Shown here piece after piece: positions 17,895 to 25,932 of a stretch of 64,000 nucleotides of DNA (its first letter is position 1; each line of letters opens with the position of its first letter). The translations under genes were made by a program, and so were the position numbers. Below the pieces are notes generated by a model that did not search any database, had not been told where the DNA came from, and saw nothing but the letters and a program-made list of their open reading frames with translations. This stretch comes from Polaromonas jejuensis NBRC 106434. Its GTDB lineage: Bacteria > Pseudomonadota > Gammaproteobacteria > Burkholderiales > Burkholderiaceae_C. Location of the stretch: assembly GCF_001598235.1 (NCBI RefSeq), contig NZ_BCYO01000009.1:94441-158440 (forward strand), in the 5' to 3' direction.

Positions 17895-19517
17895 TCAGTC
17901 ATCAAGCGGCAGCGGCATCGCTTCGGGCAGCTCAAAGAAGAAAACGGTCCCCACCCCGACCTCGGTTGTAAATCCCATGTTGCCACCCATGTGCTCCACG
18001 ATGGCGCGGGAGATATTCAGGCCCAGGCCCGTGCCGCCCTTTTGCCGGGTGTCCGACGAGTCGGCTTGCGAGAATTTCTGAAAGATGCGCTCGCGAAACG
18101 CTTCGGGAATGCCGGGGCCGCTGTCGGCCACTTCAACCCGGATCCGCCCGTTGCTGCACAGCAACCTGATGTGTACGCAGGACGCCGGCGGTGAAAACTT
18201 CACGGCATTGGACAGCAGGTTGGTGACGACCTGGGTGAGCCGGTCGCTGTCGACATTGACCATTACGGCGTCTGCCGGTGCATCGAGGGCCAGCTCGACG
18301 TTGTATTGGCCTGCGAAGCCTTGATTGGCCGTCAGGGCCTGCGCCAGCAGGGGCTGCAGTTTCACCTGCTGCAGCTCAAAGCGCATCTTGCCGGACTCGA
18401 TTTTTTCGCTGTCAAGAATGTCGTTGATGAGCCTGATGAGCCGTTCGCAGCTATGGGTGGCAATGCCGACCAGGTTCTTGGCCTTGGCCGGCAGCTCTCC
18501 GGCGACACCACCGGTAACCAGGCCCAGCGAGCCGCGGATAGAGGTGAGCGGCGTGCGCAGCTCATGGCTGACGGTGGAAATAAATTCGCTCTTCATGCGA
18601 TCGATGCGCTTGAGTTCGGTCACATCGGTACCTAGCGAGTAAAGGCCCACCACCTTGCCTTCATCCCCGTCTTCGCCATAGCGTGGAAAGTACTGCATGA
18701 CGTAGTCGCGCAGTTGGCCATCCGCAGCTTTCTGCACGCGGTCATACTGCACCGCGTAGCCCAACAAGGCTTCTTCGATCTTGCTGCGCTCGTTTTCGTA
18801 AAGCTCATCACCCATCATCTCGCGCATTGTCTTGCCGTGGATTTGATCGCGCTTCAGGCCAAAGCCTTCTTCGTAGACCCGGTTGTGAAACTGAAAACGC
18901 TGTTCAGCGTCGACGTAGGCAATCAAGGCTGGCACGGCGTCCGTAATCTGGTGCAACAGCGATTCGCTGGCGCGCAACGCCTTGGTGCGCTTCTCTACGG
19001 CGTCCTCAAGGCTGCTCATCTGCAGCGTCGCTTGCCGCGCCAGTTCCCATTTGGTGGTCAGTGTCTTGGCCAGCTGGCTGACCTCGATCACGTCGAACGG
19101 CTTCTTGACGACGAGCAGGCGATCCTGCACGTCCAGCCGCGCCAGCACTTCCTCCCACGGGTAGTCGGAGTAGGCCGTGCAGATCACGATTTGCACCTGC
19201 GGGTCGATGCGCCAGAGCCGCTCGATCGTCTCAACGCCATCCCAGCCGGGGGGCATGCGCATGTCCACAAAGGCCATGGCATAAGGACGGCCGGCCCGAA
19301 CGGAGGCTTCGACCTTGGCCACGCCTTCGTGCCCCTGGTAGGCCGAATCCAGTTCGAAGCCGTCACCGGACAGCGGTGCGGCCTGGCCAAACAGGGCCGC
19401 TTCGACGTCGTCCAGATCGCGCGCCGCCGGCCTGGCTGTGAGGATCTTGCGAAAGTCCTCATGCATCGAGGGCATGTCGTCGACCAGCAAAATGTGCCGG
19501 TTCTGCAGCGTGTTCAT
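17895..19517 (-). CDS. REC-PAS-HisKA-HATPase sensor kinase, truncated form of a hybrid kinase
   Basis: 540 residues. N-terminal REC with Asp85 (MAFVDMRMPPGWDG) and KKPFD. A PAS domain (about 185-305, VPALIAYVDAEQRFQFHNRVYEEGFG) follows. HisKA has His318 in STVSHELRTPLTS, and HATPase has SGPGIPE and GGTGLGLN. No membrane segment, so it is cytoplasmic. The REC third is nearly identical to that of the next kinase (19514-20809), while the PAS-kinase part is a paralogue of the kinase at 11654-14557, so the gene looks like a mosaic. A TGA ends it just before a decayed REC. Its start overlaps the upstream stop by 4 bases. Confidence 0.92.
   Translation of the reverse strand: MNTLQNRHILLVDDMPSMHEDFRKILTARPAARDLDDVEAALFGQAAPLSGDGFELDSAYQGHEGVAKVEASVRAGRPYAMAFVDMRMPPGWDGVETIERLWRIDPQVQIVICTAYSDYPWEEVLARLDVQDRLLVVKKPFDVIEVSQLAKTLTTKWELARQATLQMSSLEDAVEKRTKALRASESLLHQITDAVPALIAYVDAEQRFQFHNRVYEEGFGLKRDQIHGKTMREMMGDELYENERSKIEEALLGYAVQYDRVQKAADGQLRDYVMQYFPRYGEDGDEGKVVGLYSLGTDVTELKRIDRMKSEFISTVSHELRTPLTSIRGSLGLVTGGVAGELPAKAKNLVGIATHSCERLIRLINDILDSEKIESGKMRFELQQVKLQPLLAQALTANQGFAGQYNVELALDAPADAVMVNVDSDRLTQVVTNLLSNAVKFSPPASCVHIRLLCSNGRIRVEVADSGPGIPEAFRERIFQKFSQADSSDTRQKGGTGLGLNISRAIVEHMGGNMGFTTEVGVGTVFFFELPEAMPLPLDD
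19002..19517 (-). repeat. Duplicated REC-domain DNA, copy A
   Basis: The first about 172 codons of this kinase are nearly identical at DNA level to 20295-20809, including runs of over 80 identical bases around the GWDGVETIERLWRIDP region. Similarity ends just after the TLQMSSLE segment. Confidence 0.9.
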
Positions 19518-20809
19518 GGCGCACTCCTGTTTTCTTGTGGGTCGATGTGGTTTTCACTGGGCGGGCGTTGCCGGGAGGCCGAAGGGAGCGTGAAGTAAAA
19601 CGTGGCACCTTCACCAAGTTTGGAATCGGCCCAGACCCGGCCGCCGTGCCGGCCGACGATCCGGCTCACAGTGACCAGCCCCGCACCGGTTCCGGGAAAC
19701 TCATGGACCGCGTGGAGCCGCTGGAAGGTACCGAACAGCTTGCCGGCGTAAGCCATGTCGAAGCCGCTACCGTTGTCTCGCACGAAGAACACCGCCTCGC
19801 CGTCAGCGCCATCCAGCCTGCCAACCTCGATCTCGGTATGGGTCCGAAGGGACGCGAACTTCCATGCGTTGTCCAGCAGATGCTGCATCGCGATCCGGAT
19901 CAAGCGCTGGTCGCCGTGTACCCACAAGCCATCTTGAACGGTGATGGACGCCTCGCGCTGCGGAACAACGCTGCGGTATTCGCCCATGAGCTGGCGCGAG
20001 ATGGCGCTCAGATCGACCGGCTCCATGCACAGCTCGGCACGCGATACCTGAGCCAGGGACAACAGGTCGTCGATCAGTTGGGCTCCCACCACGGCACTGG
20101 CCTGAATTCTGGACAGGTAATGAAGCACCCTCTTGCTGGCATGGCCGCCCAGCTCCTTGGCCAAGAGATTGCTGAACGCGTTCATGATGCTCAGCGGCGT
20201 GCGCAGATCATGCGATACGGCGTACGCAAATGCCTCGAGCTCCTTGTTGGATTGGCGCAGGGCCGCTTCGGTCGCCGTGAGATTCTGCACGGCCTCTTCC
20301 AGGCTGCTCATCTGCAGCGTCGCCTGCCGCGTCAGCTCCCATTTGGCGGTCAGCGTCCTGGCCAGCTGGCTGACCTCGATCATGTCGAACGGCTTCTTGA
20401 CGATGAGCAGGCGATCCTGCACGTCCAGCCGCGCCAGCACTTCCTCCCACGGGTAGTCGGAGTAGGCCGTGCAGATCACGATCTGCACCTGCGGGTCGAT
20501 GCGCCAGAGCCGCTCGATCGTCTCCACGCCATCCCAGCCGGGGGGCATGCGCATGTCCACAAAGGCCATGGCATAAGGACGGCCGGCCTGAACGGAGGCT
20601 TCGACCTTGGCCACGCCTTCGTGTCCCTGGTAGGCCGAGTCCAGTTCGAAGCCGTCACCGGACGGCGATGCGGCCTGGCCAAACAGGGTTGCTTCGAGAT
20701 CGTCCAGATCGCGCGCCGCCGGCCTGGCTGTGAGGATCTTGCGAAAGTCCTCATGGATAGAGGGCATGTCGTCGACCAACAAAATGTGCCGGTTCTGCAG
20801 CGTGTTCAT
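19514..20809 (-). CDS. REC-HisKA-HATPase sensor kinase
   Basis: 431 residues, cytoplasmic. N-terminal REC with Asp85 (FVDMRMPPGWDG), a short coiled linker (TLQMSSLEEAVQNLTATEAALRQ), then HisKA with His200 in AYAVSHDLRTPLS (bacteriophytochrome-like dimerisation domain) and HATPase (VRDNGSGFDM, GTGAGLVTVSRIV). This kind of REC-headed kinase is usually controlled by phosphorylation of its own REC. Its start overlaps the DAHL-like kinase stop by 4 bases and its stop overlaps the next kinase start by 4 bases, so three kinases are translationally coupled. Confidence 0.92.
   Translation of the reverse strand: MNTLQNRHILLVDDMPSIHEDFRKILTARPAARDLDDLEATLFGQAASPSGDGFELDSAYQGHEGVAKVEASVQAGRPYAMAFVDMRMPPGWDGVETIERLWRIDPQVQIVICTAYSDYPWEEVLARLDVQDRLLIVKKPFDMIEVSQLARTLTAKWELTRQATLQMSSLEEAVQNLTATEAALRQSNKELEAFAYAVSHDLRTPLSIMNAFSNLLAKELGGHASKRVLHYLSRIQASAVVGAQLIDDLLSLAQVSRAELCMEPVDLSAISRQLMGEYRSVVPQREASITVQDGLWVHGDQRLIRIAMQHLLDNAWKFASLRTHTEIEVGRLDGADGEAVFFVRDNGSGFDMAYAGKLFGTFQRLHAVHEFPGTGAGLVTVSRIVGRHGGRVWADSKLGEGATFYFTLPSASRQRPPSENHIDPQENRSAP
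20295..20809 (-). repeat. Duplicated REC-domain DNA, copy B
   Basis: Partner of 19002-19517 in direct orientation, about 1.29 kb apart. Recombination between the two copies would delete one kinase and produce a single REC-PAS-kinase gene. Confidence 0.9.
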
Positions 20810-22605
20810 GGTGCACCCGGCGCTGTGTTGATTGGAAGTTCCAGTGTGAAGGTCGCGCCCTTGCCGGGGCCGTCGCTGTGGGCCGTGAGGGTGCCGCCCA
20901 TCTGCCTGGCCGCCAGCGCACAGCTGTGCAGCCCGAAGCCGTGGCCTGCCTTGCGGGTGGTGAATCCGTGCGCAAAGATCCGCGTCAGGTTCTCCTCCGG
21001 GATGCCCTCGCCCTCATCCTTGACGGATACCCGCAAATGGGAGCCGGCGACGACATCCACACGCAGCGTGATCTGGTGCGATCCACCCGCCATGCTCGCC
21101 ATTGCGTTCTTGGCGTTGCTGATCAGGTTTACCAGGATCTGCAGCACGCGCGCCCGGTCGAGCCGTACCACCGGTACCTGCGCAAACTCCTTGACCACGG
21201 TCACCTGATGGCGCGCGAGTGCTCCACCGTTCATTCGCAGGGCATCCTCCGCCAAATCGCATATCTGGACTGGCACGACGAGGCTGGACCCCCCCGCATA
21301 GGATTGCTGGGTGGCCACGACGTCCTTGATGTGATCGATGCTTCGGGTGAGGTGCCCCAGTTCCTCGATCATGCCTTGCTGCTCCTGCGCCAGGGTTTGC
21401 GCAATCCTGCTCAGGTAGCCGGGCAGCATCCTGCCCTTGTCGTCAAGGGTCAGAAAATCGCCCAGGTCCGCCGCGTGCTCGTCCATCAATTGCACGGCCC
21501 GCGTCAAACCCTGGGCCCTGGAGGTGCGCAGCGTGCTGCTGACCAGGTCGGCAGAGACGTTGACGCCGTTGAGAATGTTGCCCACGTTGTGCAGCACGTT
21601 GGTGGCCATCTCCGCCATGCCGGCCTTGCGCGCCGTAGCGACCAGTTCACTTTGCATCTCGTGCAGTTCCTGAACCCGCTGCTCCAGATTTTCATTGGCG
21701 CCATGGAGTTCCTTGTTGACGCGGTTGATGACGGCATGACTGCGCACCAGACGGGCCGCCGCATACAGGAGCAGCGCCACCAGCACCACCGAGAAGATCA
21801 GCAGGTACTCACGATGCTGCCCGCTCTGCACTTCAGCGCGTTGGTGTTCAACGGTTAACGCGTTGCTGATCTCATCAATACGGGTTGCCGTCGGCACCAC
21901 AGTAATACTGCCGAGAAGCTGATTGACGACCTTTTGCTCGCGCAGGATGGTGCGGACATGCGCGCCGAAAATATCCAGCTTCTCCCTGGTATCCGATGGA
22001 AAAACATGCGAACCGGCTTCAAGCCGGCTCAACTCATTCTGAATTTCAGAGCCTCTGTCATCCGATGCGCTCTGGCTGTACAGCATGCTGGCCAGCAGCA
22101 GCTTGTTCACGCTGATCAAGGTGCGCCTGGCTGCTGACCGTGCGCTTTCACTGGTTTTCCCGATCGACTGTTCGACGTCCGCTGCCGCGGTCGGCAAGAA
22201 GATCAGCGAGTTGCGCAGCACCGAGTTGTTTGATTTGAATTGTTCGATCAGGGCGGCTTTTTCCTGGATGTCACGCAGCAGCGCCGCGCGGCCCTCCGCC
22301 AACACAGCAGCTTCGTCGTGTTTTTGGGTCTCCATGTCCGCCTTGAGCTGTTCCAGCAGCCGGCTCAATTCAGTCAGGGAGTCAGCTAGGGGATCGTAGT
22401 GCGTGTTGATGCCGACCCTGGATTTCAGCACGTCCAATTCCCATTCGGCATCCAGTTGCTTGAGATGCCGCAGCAGGGCGACATTCCCAAAGTAATCTGA
22501 CTCACCAAAGCTCTGCGTTTTGGCATAGAGGAAAACCAGAACCGACAACAGTACGGCGGTTGCAACCGCCATCGGTAGCCAGGCCAGTCGATTGGACGCT
22601 CTCAC
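20806..22605 (-). CDS. Membrane sensor histidine kinase with all-helical periplasmic domain (DAHL-like)
   Basis: 599 residues. Helix 1 at about 10-27, a roughly 240-residue periplasmic region rich in helix and Leu/Ala heptads with two similar helical halves, helix 2 at about 267-286, then a coiled coil (NKELHGANENLEQRVQELHEM) and the kinase core. The phosphoacceptor is His339 in NVLHNVGNILNGV. ATP lid: DEGEGIPEENL and GHGFGLHSCAL. The periplasmic part fits the double all-helical ligand-binding family but could be another helical sensor domain. It overlaps the cytochrome c peroxidase stop by 4 bases, so its signal may be linked to that periplasmic enzyme. Confidence 0.88.
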   Translation of the reverse strand: MRASNRLAWLPMAVATAVLLSVLVFLYAKTQSFGESDYFGNVALLRHLKQLDAEWELDVLKSRVGINTHYDPLADSLTELSRLLEQLKADMETQKHDEAAVLAEGRAALLRDIQEKAALIEQFKSNNSVLRNSLIFLPTAAADVEQSIGKTSESARSAARRTLISVNKLLLASMLYSQSASDDRGSEIQNELSRLEAGSHVFPSDTREKLDIFGAHVRTILREQKVVNQLLGSITVVPTATRIDEISNALTVEHQRAEVQSGQHREYLLIFSVVLVALLLYAAARLVRSHAVINRVNKELHGANENLEQRVQELHEMQSELVATARKAGMAEMATNVLHNVGNILNGVNVSADLVSSTLRTSRAQGLTRAVQLMDEHAADLGDFLTLDDKGRMLPGYLSRIAQTLAQEQQGMIEELGHLTRSIDHIKDVVATQQSYAGGSSLVVPVQICDLAEDALRMNGGALARHQVTVVKEFAQVPVVRLDRARVLQILVNLISNAKNAMASMAGGSHQITLRVDVVAGSHLRVSVKDEGEGIPEENLTRIFAHGFTTRKAGHGFGLHSCALAARQMGGTLTAHSDGPGKGATFTLELPINTAPGAP

Positions 22606-23588
22606 GGTTTCACGTCCAGTTCGCCGGTCAGAGTGCCCAGAAACCTGATGATCGATTCTTTGTCTTCCCTGGAGCCGACGCGGCCGAGCTGGTACCTGAA
22701 CATGATGTCAACGGCATCTTCCAGCGTCTTTGCGGAGGCATCGTGGAAATAAGGCGCGGTGAGCGCGACGTTGCGCAGGCTAGGCACCTTGAAGACATAC
22801 TTGTCACTTTCCACCTTGGTGACGAGATAACGGCCAAGATCGGCCTGCGTCGGGTTGCCGCGCTTTTCGAAGTAGTTGCCCATGACGCCAAACTTCTGAA
22901 ACATATTGCCGCCCACATTCACGCCCTGGTGGCAGGCGACGCATCCATACTGCTTGAACTTTGCATATCCGGTTTTCTCGGCGGCGGAAATGGCGTTGGC
23001 GTCACCACGCAGAAATTTGTCAAAGCGCGAATTCGGCGTGATCAGGGTCCGCTCGAAGGTCGCGATGGAATTCTGGATATTTGCCTTGGTGACCCCGTCC
23101 TTGTACGCAGCAGCAAATGCGCTCTTGTACTTGGCGTCCTGCGACACCTTTTGAACGACTTCTTCCCATTTCGAACCCATCTCAACCGGGTTCTGTATGA
23201 CCTGATCAACTTGTGCTTCCAGCGAGTCGGCACGACCATTCCAGAACTGCCTGAAATTGAGCGCGGCATTGAGCACGGTCGGGGCGTGGACATCGGTCAG
23301 TCCGCCATGCAGTCCCACCGAACGCGCGCGACCGTCAGCGCCGCCCTTGCTCAGATCGTGGCAGCTGGCGCAAGACACACGGCCATTGCCGGACAGGCGC
23401 GTATCGCGAAACAGCTGCCGCCCGATTTCGGCGCGAGCCGGATCCTGCTTAAGGGTCAGCGGAATCGGTTGGATCGGCTCATCGAGCAAGGCCGCAGTGG
23501 CGGTATGGGATGCCCAGACGACCATGACGATCACGAGCTTCAACATGCTCGATGTCGTTGTTTGTATGGTGGTACGGACCGGAGACAT
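22602..23588 (-). CDS. Di-haem cytochrome c peroxidase (MauG/CcpA family)
   Basis: 328 residues from ATG 23588. The hydrophobic stretch MLKLVIVMVVWASHTATA just inside is the signal peptide, so the ATG at 23546 is an alternative start. Two haem-binding motifs, CASCH (73-77) and CVACH (216-220), with DTRLSGNGRVSCASCHDL, APTVLNAALNFRQFWNGRA and FKVPSLRNVALTAPYFHD, are the standard bacterial cytochrome c peroxidase landmarks. The enzyme would reduce peroxide, or oxidise a partner, in the periplasm. It is the first gene of the signalling operon. Without a test, a role as enzyme or as redox sensor for the kinase downstream is equally open. Confidence 0.93.
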   Translation of the reverse strand: MSPVRTTIQTTTSSMLKLVIVMVVWASHTATAALLDEPIQPIPLTLKQDPARAEIGRQLFRDTRLSGNGRVSCASCHDLSKGGADGRARSVGLHGGLTDVHAPTVLNAALNFRQFWNGRADSLEAQVDQVIQNPVEMGSKWEEVVQKVSQDAKYKSAFAAAYKDGVTKANIQNSIATFERTLITPNSRFDKFLRGDANAISAAEKTGYAKFKQYGCVACHQGVNVGGNMFQKFGVMGNYFEKRGNPTQADLGRYLVTKVESDKYVFKVPSLRNVALTAPYFHDASAKTLEDAVDIMFRYQLGRVGSREDKESIIRFLGTLTGELDVKP

Positions 23589-23959
23589 AGTCGTAGTTCT
23601 TTTTCTTGCCAACCCTGTTGCCTTGCCAGCTCTGCTGGCTTCGTCTTCAATACGGATCAAATCACACTTCACACTTATCAGCCGTGTACTTGATAAGCTG
23701 TTTTCTGCGTGGCTGTATTTGTGAGCAATTTGCGAACATTGTGCAAGAAAACGTTTCTTTTTGCCTGTCCTCTTTGGGTAAAAAGCCGATTTGGACAAAA
23801 TCCCGGCCAAAACAACCCTATTTCAGCAACGCATGCCGCCGATGGCGTCATGGCCGAGATCGGTCTGCATCAATCTCTGGTCGCACAAGACGCTTAGCCT
23901 GGACTTTGAGCAAAGCCCCGCCGCGGCAATCAGGCCATGCGGTTTCGCAGCTGTTGGTG
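23589..23959. other. Region upstream of cytochrome peroxidase operon
   Basis: About 370 bases, visibly richer in A+T than the surroundings, with no supported gene. It must hold the promoter of the minus-strand operon. A short inverted repeat is listed at 23674-23697. The part nearest the gap fragment (23820-23955) has small open frames on the plus strand that resemble nothing I recognise. Confidence 0.45.
23674..23697. promoter_or_regulatory. Inverted repeat upstream of the peroxidase-kinase operon
   Basis: CTTATCA and TGATAAG form perfect 7-base arms separated by 10 bases, about 90-110 bases upstream of the peroxidase start. The symmetry suits a dimeric regulator. No matching regulator can be named. 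Confidence 0.4.
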
Positions 23960-24137
23960 CACCGAAGAAAAAAAAGTTGTCGCCATCGACTTCCGGGGTG
24001 ATGTACGCACGTCGATCTTCGATGCCGGCGCCAGCATCGGCCTGGACGGCACCTTCATCAAGGTTGTCGCCTGGTACGACAACGAATGGGATTACTCCAA
24101 CAAGTGCCTGGAGATGGTGCGCGTGGTCGCGAAATAA
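23960..24137 (+). pseudogene. Broken gap copy 2 (last about 55 codons of GAPDH)
   Basis: Similarity to gap begins near CACCGAAG (the YTED codons), becomes clear at [17 protein letters not shown], and continues to an intact C-terminus [21 protein letters not shown] and stop codon. The final 69 bases differ from gap at only about three positions. An extra run of A residues disturbs the beginning. An ATG at 23937 opens a 66-codon frame through it, but the product would lack the whole NAD domain and active site. Confidence 0.92.
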
Positions 24138-24150
24138 TCGCTACCTGTTC

Positions 24151-24184
24151 GAAAAAAAACGCGCCTTCTGGCGCGCTTTTTTGT
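24151..24184 (+). terminator. Gap-type terminator behind broken copy 2
   Basis: CGCGCC / GGCGCG stem with a TTCT loop, preceded by an A run and followed by TTTTTT. It is the diverged counterpart of the hairpin at 5178-5207, so the duplicated segment includes the 3' untranslated region. The A-stem-T symmetry lets it act on both strands, here also for the convergent tctC-like gene. Confidence 0.85.
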
Positions 24185-24261
24185 GGGCTATCAGTCGCTT
24201 ATTTTCTTGCCTCTTGTCTGGCAACGCATTCCGGGAAGAAAACGCATGCCAAATGCAGGAC

Positions 24262-25248
24262 TCATTCCTTCGGAGCGCCCGAGTTTTTTACGATGGTCTC
24301 GTAGCGTTTGATTTCCGAAATTGAAAACTTCGTGAATTCCTCCATGCTTCCGCCGGCTATCTCGGCGCCAATTTCATGAAACCTGGTTCGAATTTCCGGT
24401 TTTTGCAGCAGCTGGTTGAATTCTTTGTTGAGCCGGTGGACCACCTCTGCAGGGGCGTTGGCTGGAAGCATGATGCCGTACCAGGCCGATGCCACCATAG
24501 GTACACCCGCTTCTTTGAAGGTGGGAACAGCCGGCAGGGCCTGAAGCCGCTTTTCAGAAGCCACGGCAAGCGGCCTCAACAGTCCACCCTTGATACTGCC
24601 CAGGGAGCCTGTATCGATCATCATGTCGATATGTCCTGCTATCAGGTCTTGCGCCGCAGGGCCGCTTCCCTTGTAAGGTACATGCCGGATGTCGATGCCG
24701 GATACGGTCTTGAATTGCGCGCCGGCCAGATGCTGCGAACTACCTATGCCCGCTGACCCGTAGGTGTATTGGCCGGGCGCGCTGCGATCAGCCTCCACAA
24801 TGTCGTTCAGGCTTGTCCACGGTGATTTGGCCGGAACCACCATCACATTCGGTATGGCGCAGAGAAGGACAACGGCGGTAAAGTCCTTGACCGGGTCAAA
24901 GCCTTGCTTCGCGTACAGATGAGGCCCGGCCGCGTTGGTCGAGCTGGTGGCGAGCAAGAGGGTATAGCCGTCCGGCTTCTCCTTCACAAAGGACTGTGTG
25001 CCGATGTTGCCGCCCGCGCCCGCCTTGTTGTCCACCACGACGGCAACCCCCATCGATTGCGCCAGGCCCTGGGCGAGCAGGCGTCCGATCTGGTCTGTGG
25101 CTCCACCGGGCGCCCAGGGAACAATGATCTTGATGGGTTTGTCCGGGTAAGCAGCAAGGGCCCACGACGAGGGCAGGAGACCAAGTGCCACCACCAAAGC
25201 GCAGCGGCGCAGCTTGCCGAAAGGCTTGTTTTTTAGGCTTGTCATCAT
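24262..25248 (-). CDS. TctC/Bug-family periplasmic substrate-binding protein
   Basis: 328 residues from ATG 25248, with AAGGAAG six bases upstream and one base after the RraA-like stop. Signal peptide: LRRCALVVALGLLPSSWALA. The mature start YPDKPIKIIVPWAPGGATDQIGRLLA is the Bug signature, and NKAGAGGNIGTQSF and HVPYKGSGPAAQDLIAGHIDMM follow. Bug proteins bind carboxylates for tripartite tricarboxylate transporters, but no TctA/TctB membrane genes are here, as is usual for orphan Bug genes in Burkholderiales. Part of a tctC-rraA-tctC-rraA series. Confidence 0.92.
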   Translation of the reverse strand: MMTSLKNKPFGKLRRCALVVALGLLPSSWALAAYPDKPIKIIVPWAPGGATDQIGRLLAQGLAQSMGVAVVVDNKAGAGGNIGTQSFVKEKPDGYTLLLATSSTNAAGPHLYAKQGFDPVKDFTAVVLLCAIPNVMVVPAKSPWTSLNDIVEADRSAPGQYTYGSAGIGSSQHLAGAQFKTVSGIDIRHVPYKGSGPAAQDLIAGHIDMMIDTGSLGSIKGGLLRPLAVASEKRLQALPAVPTFKEAGVPMVASAWYGIMLPANAPAEVVHRLNKEFNQLLQKPEIRTRFHEIGAEIAGGSMEEFTKFSISEIKRYETIVKNSGAPKE

Positions 25249-25249
25249 T

Positions 25250-25912
25250 TCAGACTTCCTTCTGTTTGAGGCGTTCATCGATCCACGAGGCGGAGTAACT
25301 TCCGTTGAGGATGGACTGAATCGTTGCCAGCTCCTGGGCAACCTTTTTCCTGGCTCTTTTGGCAACAGCCAATGCCTCCTGGGGGGAGACGGCTACCAGG
25401 CCATCGGAGTCGCCAACGATGATGTCACCCGGGTTGACCAGCATGCCGCCTATGCTGATGGGCCGGTTGATGGTTCCAGGGCCATCCTTGTAAGGGCCGC
25501 GAAGATTGATACCCCGCGCCCAGCAAGGAAATTGGTGTTGTTCAAAGGCTTGCACATCCCGAACAGCGCCATCCATCACAAATCCGACGCTGCCTCGCAT
25601 GCGGGCAACGGTCATCATGATTTCTCCTACCAGGGCGCGCGAAATATCTCCTGCGCCGTCCACCACGAGTGCGTCGCCGGGCAGCAGCAGCTCCAGGGCC
25701 TTGTGGATCAACAGGTTGTCGCCTGCGCGCACGCTGACCGTGAGGGCATTGCCGCACATCGTCACAGGCGTGCGGTTCACGGGATGCAGTCCGGTGGTGC
25801 CCACCAGACGACCCATCACATCACCGATCACCGATGACGGCATGCCACGCAGTGCTTCAATCCCGGGTACAAAGGCGTCCCGTCTCGCTTCAATCGCGAT
25901 TCCATTTGACAT
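25250..25912 (-). CDS. RraA-like aldolase/decarboxylase family protein
   Basis: 220 residues from ATG 25912 (AAAGGAATCCGC upstream). Landmarks: ALRGMPSSVIGDVMGRL, CGNALTVSVRAGDNLLIHKAL, GDALVVDGAGDISRALVGEI, GFVMDGAVRDV, and VNPGDIIVGDSDGLVAVS. The G-G-x-x-R/D-G-x-R/D signature of the 4-hydroxy-4-methyl-2-oxoglutarate aldolase/RraA family is present. Enzymatic members cleave or decarboxylate oxo-acids, for instance late in gallate or protocatechuate 4,5-cleavage. It is coupled to the binding-protein gene behind it. Confidence 0.85.
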   Translation of the reverse strand: MSNGIAIEARRDAFVPGIEALRGMPSSVIGDVMGRLVGTTGLHPVNRTPVTMCGNALTVSVRAGDNLLIHKALELLLPGDALVVDGAGDISRALVGEIMMTVARMRGSVGFVMDGAVRDVQAFEQHQFPCWARGINLRGPYKDGPGTINRPISIGGMLVNPGDIIVGDSDGLVAVSPQEALAVAKRARKKVAQELATIQSILNGSYSASWIDERLKQKEV

Positions 25913-25932
25913 GCGGATTCCTTTTTCCGGGT

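Noticed and set aside
23937..24137. 66-codon frame ending in a perfect GAPDH C-terminus as a functional small gene
   Set aside because: It lacks the NAD domain and active site and its 5' part is disturbed by an A run; it is best read as a gene fragment.
10498..24184. Island as a classical ICE or prophage
   Set aside because: No integrase, relaxase, phage structural gene or tRNA attachment site is visible between the gap fragments, and the repeats are longer and more diverged than attachment cores.
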